A stretch of 32,390 nucleotides of DNA. Origin: Mitsuaria sp. GD03876. Lineage in GTDB: Bacteria; Pseudomonadota; Gammaproteobacteria; Burkholderiales; Burkholderiaceae_C. The notes under the pieces were generated by a model. It was not told the DNA's origin and searched no databases. It worked only from the letters and a program-made list of their open reading frames with translations. The position numbers were made by a program, and so were the translations under genes. Shown piece after piece: positions 17,610 through 26,308 of the stretch (the first letter of the stretch is position 1; each line of letters begins with the position of its first letter). The stretch lies in the NCBI RefSeq assembly GCF_029840635.1, contig NZ_JAOCCU010000064.1, positions 1 through 32,390 of the forward strand, given 5' to 3'.

Positions 17610-17782
17610 CGCCCGCAACTTGCCCCTGCCTGCCGCATGAACGCCCCGCCGCGACGCCCACAAGAATCGACAAGACCCGTCGCGCGCGCCGTCATGCCCG
17701 TCTCCCTCGAAGCCGCCGGACTGACCGGCCCGCTCGGGAGCGCGCGGGGAGCCCCGGTTTCCCAACATCACGGAGTTTTCCC

Positions 17783-20194
<2,412 letters not shown>

Positions 20195-20241
20195 GCGCCT
20201 CGCCACCGCGACCTTCGCCTGCCTGAATCCGGCAGGCGCCC

Positions 20242-20280
20242 CAAGGCCTGGATCCGGTACACCACCGGGCCCAGGCCTTG
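20242..20280. terminator. Two-tier hairpin between ppsA and the convergent glxA-like gene
   Basis: CAAGGCCTGG (20242-20251) and CCAGGCCTTG (20271-20280) are a perfect 10-bp inverted repeat. Inside, CCGGT (20254-20258) pairs with ACCGG (20264-20268). A second stem, CGCCTGCC/GGCAGGCG, lies just before it at 20216-20238. The symmetry and the convergent genes suggest a bidirectional terminator; T-runs are weak. Confidence 0.55.
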
Positions 20281-20310
20281 TCACTTCCGGGCGGGCCTTC
20301 GCGCCGCCGC

Positions 20311-20334
20311 GCGCCTGGGCGCCTGGGCGCCTGG
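20311..20334. repeat. Tandem 8-bp repeat (GCGCCTGG x3)
   Basis: Three exact copies of GCGCCTGG lie just after the stop of the regulator gene (its 3' side). No coding function is visible. Confidence 0.6.
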
Positions 20335-20349
20335 GCGCCCGCCTGGCGC

Positions 20350-21339
20350 TCATTCCCGGATGCGGAACCTGCCCCGGTACTCGGCCGGCGTGGTGGCCAG
20401 GGTCCTGCGGAACGCGCGGTGGAGCGTGTCGGTGGTGTTGAAGCCGCAGGCCGTCGCGATGCGGTCCAGCGGCTCGTCCGTCGTCTCCAGCCGGTTGCGC
20501 GCCATCTCCACGCGCACCGATTCGATGTAGGCGGCCGGCGTCGTGTTCATCTCCGTCTTGAACAGGCGGGTCAGCTGCCGCTCGCCGACGTGCGCCTGCT
20601 CGGCGAGGTCGGCGATGGTGATCGGCCGGCCGACGTGGCGCAGGATGTACTGGCGCAGCGCGTCCATGCGACGCGTCGTCGGCGACGGCGCCATCACGAC
20701 GCTGAACTGGCTCTGGCCGCTCGGCCGCTTGAGGAACATCACCAGCTGGCGCGCCACGCGCAAGGCCTGCCGCTCCCCGTGGTCGTCGGCGACCAGGGCC
20801 AGCGCCAGGTCCAGGCAGGCGGTCAGCCCGGCGCCGGTCCAGACGTCGCCGTCGCGGATGAAGATCGGATCGGGATCCACCGTGATCGCCGGATGCTCCT
20901 CGGCCAGCTGCTGCGCCGTGGACCAGTGCGTGGTGACGCGCCGCCCGTCGAGCAGGCCCGCCGCCGCCAGCACGTGCGCGCCCACGCAGACGGACGTGGT
21001 GCGCCGGGTGTTGGCCGCGAGCGTCTTCACCCACCGGACCACCTCTGGCGCCACGACGGCGCGCACGCGCCGTTGCGCGTCGATCTCTACGGCGCCGGGC
21101 ACCACGAGGGTGTCGATCCGCCGGCGGGCCAGGTCCGCGAAGGTGGCGTCGGGCAGCACGCGCACGCCGGCGGCGGTCATGACGGGCGCCAGCGTCTCGG
21201 CCGCCAGCACCACCTGGTAGCCGGTGGGCTCGTCCATCTCGCGCTGGAGCAGCGCGAACACCTCCGCCGGGCCGGTCACGTCCAGCAGGTCGACGCGGTC
21301 GAACAGGACGATGACGATGAGACGCTCGATGGGGGCCAC
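20350..21339 (-). CDS. GlxA-family transcriptional regulator (DJ-1/PfpI domain plus AraC HTH)
   Basis: Encodes 329 residues from a GTG start. Residues 1-200 form a DJ-1/PfpI-like domain, with the nucleophile-elbow Cys118 in TTSVCVGAHVLAAAGLLDG. Residues about 230-329 hold two AraC-type helix-turn-helix motifs (ITIADLAEQAHVGERQLTRL and DRIATACGFNTTDTLHRAF). These proteins act as activators that sense small, often nitrogenous metabolites. It is divergent from an isochorismatase-like hydrolase gene, its likely target. AGGAG lies about 10 bases before the GTG. Confidence 0.92.
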   Translation of the reverse strand: MAPIERLIVIVLFDRVDLLDVTGPAEVFALLQREMDEPTGYQVVLAAETLAPVMTAAGVRVLPDATFADLARRRIDTLVVPGAVEIDAQRRVRAVVAPEVVRWVKTLAANTRRTTSVCVGAHVLAAAGLLDGRRVTTHWSTAQQLAEEHPAITVDPDPIFIRDGDVWTGAGLTACLDLALALVADDHGERQALRVARQLVMFLKRPSGQSQFSVVMAPSPTTRRMDALRQYILRHVGRPITIADLAEQAHVGERQLTRLFKTEMNTTPAAYIESVRVEMARNRLETTDEPLDRIATACGFNTTDTLHRAFRRTLATTPAEYRGRFRIRE

Positions 21340-21358
21340 GGGTCAGGTTCTCCTGGAA

Positions 21359-21394
21359 TGCGATGACGGATGCGATGACGGACGCGATGAGGAG
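21359..21394. repeat. Tandem 12-bp repeat upstream of the regulator gene
   Basis: TGCGATGACGGA occurs twice without a gap (21359-21382), then a diverged third copy CGCGATGAGGAG. It lies 20-55 bp upstream of the regulator GTG, so it could be in its promoter or leader. Confidence 0.6.
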
Positions 21395-21429
21395 GCCAGG
21401 GAGGCCATGTCTGTATTTGCAGCTTATAT

Positions 21430-21444
21430 GACATTGCGGACATT
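21430..21444. promoter_or_regulatory. Candidate operator: direct repeat GACATT-N3-GACATT
   Basis: GACATT at 21430-21435 and 21439-21444 have a 9-bp period and sit in an AT-rich patch (TTATATGACATT) in the divergent region. AraC-type proteins often bind direct repeats, so the neighbouring GlxA-type regulator is a reasonable candidate. TATAAG on the minus strand (21428-21423) is a possible -10 box. Confidence 0.3.
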
Positions 21445-21535
21445 CGAGGCGATTCCTAGCATGGCGGGCTGGCCAGTTCCGAAGGCCCGCGACCTTCGAT
21501 GTCTCACCGCTTTTCACCGCAAGCAAAGGATTCCG

Positions 21536-22165
21536 ATGACTGCCTCGACCCACCCGACCCACTCGACCCACTCGACCCACTCGACCACGCTCCGCCAGCT
21601 CAACGGCCTGGAGGCCACGCCCGCGACGCTGGCCGATGCCACGCTGATCCTGGTGGACTACCAGAACACCTACACGCGGGGCGTCATGGCGCTGACCGGC
21701 TGGGAAGCCGCCCTGGCTTCCGCGTCCGACCTGTTGGCGCGGGCCCGCGCCGCCGGCGCGACCGTCATCCACGTCGTCCACGACGGCGGCAAGGGCTCGC
21801 CCTATGACCTCGACGACGAGATCGGGCAGATCCATCCCGCCGTCGCGCCGGCGGCGGGCGAGGCCGTCGTCGTCAAGCAGGCGCCGGACGCCTTCTTCGG
21901 CACCGACCTCGGCGATCGTGTGGCGGCCGCGGGCCATGCGCAGGTGATCGTCATCGGCTTCATGACGCACATGTGCGTGACCTTCACCGCGCAGGGCGCG
22001 TTCCTGCGCGGCCTTCGGCCCACCGTGGCGGCCGACGCCTGCGCGACGCGCCCCATCCGCACCGACGTGGTGGACGTGTCGGCCGAGACCCTGCACGCCG
22101 GCGCCCTGGCGACGATCGCCGACCTCTACGCGGTGGTGGTGCGTTCGGGCGCGTCCTTGCGCTGA
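21536..22165 (+). CDS. Isochorismatase-family cysteine hydrolase
   Basis: Encodes 209 residues. The family catalytic triad is visible: Asp41 in LILVDYQNTYT, Lys114 in VVVKQAPDAFFGTDL and Cys147 in GFMTHMCVTFTAQGAF. The set fits C-N hydrolases (nicotinamidase, ureidoacrylate or related amidases) better than true isochorismatase, which lacks the Cys. The ATG at 21536 follows AAAGGA by five bases. The N-terminus carries four HST-like repeats encoded by a 9-bp tandem repeat. It is divergent from the GlxA-type regulator. Substrate is unknown. Confidence 0.92.
   Translation: MTASTHPTHSTHSTHSTTLRQLNGLEATPATLADATLILVDYQNTYTRGVMALTGWEAALASASDLLARARAAGATVIHVVHDGGKGSPYDLDDEIGQIHPAVAPAAGEAVVVKQAPDAFFGTDLGDRVAAAGHAQVIVIGFMTHMCVTFTAQGAFLRGLRPTVAADACATRPIRTDVVDVSAETLHAGALATIADLYAVVVRSGASLR
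21545..21585. repeat. 9-bp tandem repeat coding for Thr-His-Ser
   Basis: CGACCCACC, then three copies of CGACCCACT, then CGACCACGC, at the 5' end of the hydrolase gene. They encode the low-complexity run THPTHSTHSTHST. In-frame copy-number change would alter only this tail. Confidence 0.75.
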
Positions 22166-22169
22166 AGGC

Positions 22170-22207
22170 CGCCGACGAGGTTCGCCGACGAGGTCCGCCG
22201 ACGAGGA
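22170..22207. repeat. 13-bp tandem repeat after the hydrolase gene
   Basis: CGCCGACGAGGTT, CGCCGACGAGGTC and CGCCGACGAGGA follow head to tail. The last runs into CCTCGTCC, giving an ACGAGGACCTCGT palindrome that might help termination. The 111-bp gap holds no gene. Confidence 0.6.
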
Positions 22208-22276
22208 CCTCGTCCCCGGCGCCACGGGGAAGTTGTGGATGCGCGCCGGGGGAGGGCGGGGCGATGATGCGGGGCC

Positions 22277-24355
22277 ATGTCCAGTCCCCCGCCCGACGCC
22301 GCCTTCCGCCGCCGCCTCAACCGCACCTACGCCGCCTACACCATCGGTTTCGTGCTGCTGGTCGGGGCGCTGGGCGTGCTCGAGCGGCTGGGCATGCCCA
22401 AGCAGTGGCTCGGTTTCTCCTTCCTGCTGCTGACCGTCCTGGTCTACGCCGGCATCGGCGTCTTCAGCCGCACCACCGACCCGGTCGAGTACTACGTCGC
22501 CGGCCGCCGCGTCCCCGCCTTCTACAACGGCATGGCCGCCGGCGCCGACTGGATGAGCGCGGCCAGCTTCCTCGGCATGGCCGGCAGCCTGTACCTCGCC
22601 GGCTACGGCGGCCTGGCCTTCGTGCTGGGCTGGACCGGTGGCTTCTGCCTGGTGGCGCTGCTGCTGGCGCCCTACCTGCGCCGCTTCGCCGGCTTCACCG
22701 TGCCCGACTTCCTCGGCGAGCGTTTCGAGAGCCGCGGCCTGCGCGTGATGGGCGCCGCCGCGGCGGTGCTGGTGTCCTTCATCTACCTGGTCGCGCAGAT
22801 CTACGCGATCGGCCTGATCACCACGCGGCTGACCGGCCTGACCTTCGAGATCGGCCTGTTCGTCGGCCTCGGCGGCGTGCTGGTGTGTTCCTTCCTCGGC
22901 GGCATGCGGGCCGTGACCTGGACCCAGGTGGCGCAGTACATCATCATGATCCTGGCCTACGTGGTGCCGGTGATGTGGCTGTCGACGCAACAGACCGGCT
23001 TCCCGCTGCCGCAGTTCACCGCCGGCTCGGAGGTCCGCGAGATCGCCGCGCGCGAGCAGCAGCTGCTGCGCGACCCCAAGGAACTGCAGGTCCGCGCGCT
23101 CTACGAGCAGCGCGCCCAGGACTTCGAGCACCTGCTCGCCGGCCTGCCGCAGTCGCTGGACGCCGAGCGCCAGCGCGTCTCGCAGGTGATCGCGCAGCTG
23201 CGCGCCGACGACGCGCCGCTGGCGCAGATCCAGGCCGCGGAGAAGGTCCGCGCCGCGCTGCCCCGCACCGAGGCCGAGGCCCGCGAGCTCTGGCAGCGCG
23301 CCGTCACCGCGAACCGACAGCGTTCCGAGCCGCTGGCCGGGATGCCGCTGCACGCGCAGCCCTTCGCCGGCGATCCCGAGGGCTCGCCCGAGGCGCAGGA
23401 GGCCTACACGCTGTCGCGGCGCAACTTCCTGGCGCTGGTGCTGGTGCTGATGGTCGGCACCGCCGGGCTGCCCCACATCCTGACGCGCTACTACACCGTG
23501 CCCTCGGTCGCCGAGGCTCGCACCTCGGTGGCCTGGACGCTGTTCTTCATCGCGCTGCTCTACCTGTTCGCGCCGGCGCTGGCGGTGATGCTCAAGCACG
23601 AGGTGCTGCACCACCTGGTGGGCACGCCGATCGCGGAGCTGCCGGGCTGGATGAAGCAGTGGATGCGCGTCGACCCCAGCCTGCTGAGCATCCAGGACAT
23701 CAACCAGGACGGCATCCTGCAGCTCGGCGAACTGCGCCTGGGCGGCGACATCGTGATGCTGATGACGCCCGAGCTGGGCGGGCTGCCGCACGTGCTCTCG
23801 GCGATGGTGGCCGCCGGCGCGCTGGCCGCGGCGCTGTCCACCGCCGACGGGCTGCTGCTGACGATCTCCAGCGCGCTGTCCCACGACGTCTACTACCGCG
23901 TCATGAACCCGCGCGCGTCGATGACGCAGCGGGTGACGATCTCCAAGGCGCTGCTGCTGGCCACCGCGCTGACCGCCGCCGCCGTGGCCGCGCAGAAGCC
24001 GGCGGACATCCTGCTGCTGGTCTCGGCGGCGTTCTCGCTGTCGGGCTCGACGCTGGTGCCCGCGCTGGTCGCGGGCATCTTCTGGAAACGCGCCAACAAG
24101 CAGGGCGCGGCGGCCGGGATGCTCGCCGGGCTGGGCGTGACGCTGTACTACATGGTCGGCGCGCACGCCGGGCTGCGCCAGGCGCTCGGCCTGGGCGGCG
24201 AGCCGCAGCTGTGGTGGGGCATCCAGCCGATGGCCGCGGCGCTGTTCGGGCTGCCGGCGGGCATCGCGGCGCTGGTCGTGGTCAGCCTGCTGACCCCCGC
24301 GCCATCGCCCACCGCCCGCGCGCTGCAGGCCCGCGTGACCGGCGGCGCGCCCTGA
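22277..24355 (+). CDS. Sodium:solute symporter, VC_2705 subfamily
   Basis: Encodes 692 residues, longer than the usual 480-600. The SSS core is clear from DPVEYYVAGRRVPAFYNGMA, GADWMSAASFLGMAGSLYLA, VPDFLGERF and ALSTADGLLLTISSALSHD. A charged, soluble stretch of about 140 residues (236-377) interrupts the helices. Residues 474-485 (DINQDGILQLGE) match an EF-hand calcium loop. Solute is unknown; related proteins carry acetate or other monocarboxylates. The ATG at 22277 has only a weak ribosome-binding site. No small DUF4212-type partner gene is adjacent. Confidence 0.9.
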   Translation: MSSPPPDAAFRRRLNRTYAAYTIGFVLLVGALGVLERLGMPKQWLGFSFLLLTVLVYAGIGVFSRTTDPVEYYVAGRRVPAFYNGMAAGADWMSAASFLGMAGSLYLAGYGGLAFVLGWTGGFCLVALLLAPYLRRFAGFTVPDFLGERFESRGLRVMGAAAAVLVSFIYLVAQIYAIGLITTRLTGLTFEIGLFVGLGGVLVCSFLGGMRAVTWTQVAQYIIMILAYVVPVMWLSTQQTGFPLPQFTAGSEVREIAAREQQLLRDPKELQVRALYEQRAQDFEHLLAGLPQSLDAERQRVSQVIAQLRADDAPLAQIQAAEKVRAALPRTEAEARELWQRAVTANRQRSEPLAGMPLHAQPFAGDPEGSPEAQEAYTLSRRNFLALVLVLMVGTAGLPHILTRYYTVPSVAEARTSVAWTLFFIALLYLFAPALAVMLKHEVLHHLVGTPIAELPGWMKQWMRVDPSLLSIQDINQDGILQLGELRLGGDIVMLMTPELGGLPHVLSAMVAAGALAAALSTADGLLLTISSALSHDVYYRVMNPRASMTQRVTISKALLLATALTAAAVAAQKPADILLLVSAAFSLSGSTLVPALVAGIFWKRANKQGAAAGMLAGLGVTLYYMVGAHAGLRQALGLGGEPQLWWGIQPMAAALFGLPAGIAALVVVSLLTPAPSPTARALQARVTGGAP

Positions 24356-24388
24356 GCCCGGGCCGGCGCGAGGTCCTGGGGCCCGGGC
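24356..24388 (+). terminator. Possible terminator hairpin after the symporter gene
   Basis: GCCCGGGCC (24356-24364) and GGCCCGGGC (24380-24388) are perfectly complementary around a 15-nt loop, beginning directly at the stop codon. No T-run follows, so factor-independent action is doubtful. Confidence 0.35.
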
Positions 24389-24402
24389 AGCCTGGCGCCC
24401 CA

Positions 24403-24424
24403 GTGGTGCGCCGGTGGTGCGCCG
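24403..24424. repeat. 11-bp tandem duplication
   Basis: GTGGTGCGCCG occurs twice without a gap in the 234-bp region between the symporter gene and rpsF. Confidence 0.6.
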
Positions 24425-24458
24425 GGGCGGGGCGGTTCCGCCGGCGAGGCGCTCGATC

Positions 24459-24487
24459 TGGACGGAAGTCCCGATCTCGTCTAGAAT
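24459..24487 (+). promoter_or_regulatory. Candidate promoter of the rpsF operon
   Basis: TGGACG (24459-24464) matches four of six -35 bases and TAGAAT (24482-24487) matches five of six -10 bases, with an ideal 17-bp spacer. Transcription would start near 24494, giving a leader of about 95 nt. Confidence 0.55.
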
Positions 24488-24500
24488 CCGCGATTCCCTT

Positions 24501-24559
24501 GCCGGGCCCAGGAGTTGACGCTGGGGTCCGGCTTTCAGGCCAAGGGCGGCAGTTCCGCC
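24501..24559 (+). promoter_or_regulatory. Structured leader of the rpsF operon
   Basis: GCCGGGCCC (24501-24509) pairs with GGGTCCGGC (24524-24532) through nine pairs with one G-U. A second hairpin, GGCGG (24545-24549) with CCGCC (24555-24559), follows. The S6:S18 complex is known to bind an rpsF-leader RNA motif with an exposed CCG in many bacteria; this leader is a candidate, but the motif was not matched base by base. Confidence 0.4.
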
Positions 24560-24589
24560 GGCGGTCGTTGAAATCCATAAGGAGTTCAC

Positions 24590-24952
24590 ATGCGTCATTA
24601 CGAGATCGTTCTGCTGATCCATCCGGATCAAAGCGAACAAGTTCCGGCGATGCTGGAGCGCTACAAGGGCCTGGTCACCAACGGTGGTGGCAAGGTGCAT
24701 CGCGTGGAAGACTGGGGCCGCCGTCAGCTGGCCTACATGATCCAGAAGCTGGCCAAGGCGCATTACCTGTGCCTGAACATCGAGTGCAGCAAGGAAGTCC
24801 TGGCTGAAATCGAGACCGGTTTCCGCTTCAACGACGCCGTGCTGCGTCACCTGACCGTCGTCAAGGACAAGGCCGAGACGAACCCGTCGGTGATGATGAA
24901 GGCCGTCGAGCGCGAAGAAGCCCGCAAGGCTCCGCAAGAAGCGTCCGCCTGA
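24590..24952 (+). CDS. rpsF: 30S ribosomal protein S6
   Basis: Encodes 120 residues. [20 protein letters not shown], the central [19 protein letters not shown] and [10 protein letters not shown] are the conserved S6 features; the C-terminal tail is Glu/Ala-rich as usual. S6 pairs with S18 on the 30S platform. AAGGAG (24579-24584) sits five bases before the ATG. It starts the operon rpsF-priB-rpsR-rplI. Confidence 0.98.
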   Translation: MRHYEIVLLIHPDQSEQVPAMLERYKGLVTNGGGKVHRVEDWGRRQLAYMIQKLAKAHYLCLNIECSKEVLAEIETGFRFNDAVLRHLTVVKDKAETNPSVMMKAVEREEARKAPQEASA

Positions 24953-25015
24953 GCTGACAGGCGCGATTCCTGACGTTCCCTTTCCTGTTGTCCTGACCCG
25001 CCGATCCGCGCACGC

Positions 25016-25300
25016 ATGAACCGACTGGTCCTGCAGGCGCAGATCCTCGAAACCGCGGCGATCCGATACACCCCCGCCGGGCTGCCGGCCCTGGACCTGA
25101 TGCTCCGGCACGAGTCCCTGGTCGACGAAGCCGGCCTCCCGCGCAAGGTCGCGCTGGAGATCAAGGCGGTGGCCATCGGCGATGTCGTGAAGCGGGTCCA
25201 GCAGCTGGGCCTCGCGGAGAAGACGGTGTTCACCGGATTCCTCTCGGCGCAGCGACAGGGCCGCGGCACGGTGTTTCACATCACCGGCGTCTCGGAATGA
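25016..25300 (+). CDS. priB: Primosomal replication protein N
   Basis: Encodes 94 residues with one OB fold. [20 protein letters not shown], the following [13 protein letters not shown] and the C-terminal [20 protein letters not shown] match betaproteobacterial PriB. It helps PriA and DnaT restart stalled forks and binds single-stranded DNA. Its place between rpsF and rpsR is standard in gamma- and betaproteobacteria and keeps it close to dnaB. There is a 63-bp gap to rpsF and 55 bp to rpsR. Confidence 0.94.
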   Translation: MNRLVLQAQILETAAIRYTPAGLPALDLMLRHESLVDEAGLPRKVALEIKAVAIGDVVKRVQQLGLAEKTVFTGFLSAQRQGRGTVFHITGVSE

Positions 25301-25355
25301 AGGAACGACCCAGGTCGCGCGAATCGTTTACATCTGGATAGATCAAGAGGTCACT

Positions 25356-25646
25356 ATGCCCCCGCCACGTGGTAAAGGTCGGTTCTCGAAGGACCGCAAG
25401 CCCAAGCGCAACCAACAATCGCTGCTGTTCCGTCGCAAGCGCTTCTGCCGCTTCACCGTCGCCGGTGTCGAGCAGATCGACTACAAGGACGTCGACGTCC
25501 TGCGCGACTTCGTCAGCGAGAACGGCAAGATCGTGCCCGCCCGCCTGACCGGCACGCGCGCCTTCTTCCAGCGTCAGCTGTCGGTGTGCATCAAGCGCGC
25601 CCGCTACCTGGCCCTGCTGCCGTACAGCGACCAGCACAAGGTCTAA
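25356..25646 (+). CDS. rpsR: 30S ribosomal protein S18
   Basis: Encodes 96 residues. The conserved core is [20 protein letters not shown] followed by [20 protein letters not shown] and the basic tail [20 protein letters not shown]. The N-terminal extension with [16 protein letters not shown] is typical of Burkholderiales S18. It binds 16S rRNA with S6. It is followed 12 bp later by rplI. Confidence 0.97.
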   Translation: MPPPRGKGRFSKDRKPKRNQQSLLFRRKRFCRFTVAGVEQIDYKDVDVLRDFVSENGKIVPARLTGTRAFFQRQLSVCIKRARYLALLPYSDQHKV

Positions 25647-25658
25647 GGAGTCCACCCC

Positions 25659-26111
25659 ATGCAAGTCATCCTGCTGGAAAAAGTGGCCAACCTGGGCAAC
25701 CTCGGCGACGTCGTCAAGGTCAAGGACGGTTACGCCCGCAACTTCCTGATCCCGACCCGCCAGGCGCGCCGCGCCACGGAATCGGCCATCAAGGAATTCG
25801 AAGCCAAGCGCGCCGAGCTCGAGAAGGTCGCCGCCGAGAAGCTGTCCGCCGCGCAAGCCGTGGGCGAGAAGATCAGCGGCTCGACCGTCACGATCGCCCA
25901 GAAGGCCGGCGTCGACGGCCGCCTGTTCGGTTCCGTGACCAACGCCGACATCGCTGCCGCCATCTCCAAGACCGGCACCGAGATCGTCAAGTCGCAAGTG
26001 CGCCTGCCCAACGGTCCGCTGAAGACCGTCGGCGAATTCCCGATCCAGGTCGCTCCGCACACCGACGTGGTGGTGGAAGTGACGGTGAAGGTCATCGCCG
26101 AAGTCGAGTAA
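25659..26111 (+). CDS. rplI: 50S ribosomal protein L9
   Basis: Encodes 150 residues. The N-terminal domain [19 protein letters not shown] with [12 protein letters not shown] is diagnostic; a long charged connecting helix (about 41-75) joins it to the C-terminal domain, which carries [19 protein letters not shown]. It binds domain V of 23S rRNA near the L1 stalk. AAGGAG (25645-25650) lies eight bases before the ATG and overlaps the rpsR stop. It is followed by a strong terminator. Confidence 0.97.
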   Translation: MQVILLEKVANLGNLGDVVKVKDGYARNFLIPTRQARRATESAIKEFEAKRAELEKVAAEKLSAAQAVGEKISGSTVTIAQKAGVDGRLFGSVTNADIAAAISKTGTEIVKSQVRLPNGPLKTVGEFPIQVAPHTDVVVEVTVKVIAEVE

Positions 26112-26204
26112 TCGCTCGACACAGCCCGTGGGCGCATCGCGCGCCCTTCGGGCATGCCCTGACTTGCGAAGGCCGGCCGGCCCAGCAAAGATCGGGGCAG
26201 ATCA

Positions 26205-26244
26205 AGAAAGCCGACAGCTGCGAAGCCGTCGGCTTTCTGCTTTT
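26205..26244 (+). terminator. Strong intrinsic terminator after rplI
   Basis: AGAAAGCCGAC (26205?-26215) pairs with GTCGGCTTTCT (26228-26238): 11 perfect base pairs, with a small inner GCT-GCGA-AGC tetraloop hairpin, then TGCTTTTCC. The first stem base is at 26205-26206. It ends the rpsF-priB-rpsR-rplI transcript 64 bp before dnaB. Confidence 0.85.
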
Positions 26245-26255
26245 CCGGGAGTGAG

Positions 26256-26308
26256 TTATCCCGCTCGCTCCACAAGCTATCCATCGCTCTTCCACAGGCT
26301 TGTCCACA
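26256..26308 (+). promoter_or_regulatory. Phased array of DnaA-box-like 9-mers before dnaB
   Basis: Compared with TTATCCACA, five 9-mers in one orientation match: TTATCCCGC at 26256 (6/9), CGCTCCACA at 26266 (6/9), CTATCCATC at 26277 (6/9), TCTTCCACA at 26288 (7/9) and TTGTCCACA at 26300 (8/9). The shared TCC trinucleotides start at 26259, 26269, 26280, 26291 and 26303, steps of 10, 11, 11 and 12 bp, about one helix turn. The last ends directly before the dnaB ATG. DnaA binding is inferred. Confidence 0.45.

Noticed and set aside
26164-26192. TTGCGA-N17-AAAGAT as a dnaB promoter
   Set aside because: The -10 is poor (3 of 6), and the strong terminator at 26205-26244 lies between it and dnaB.
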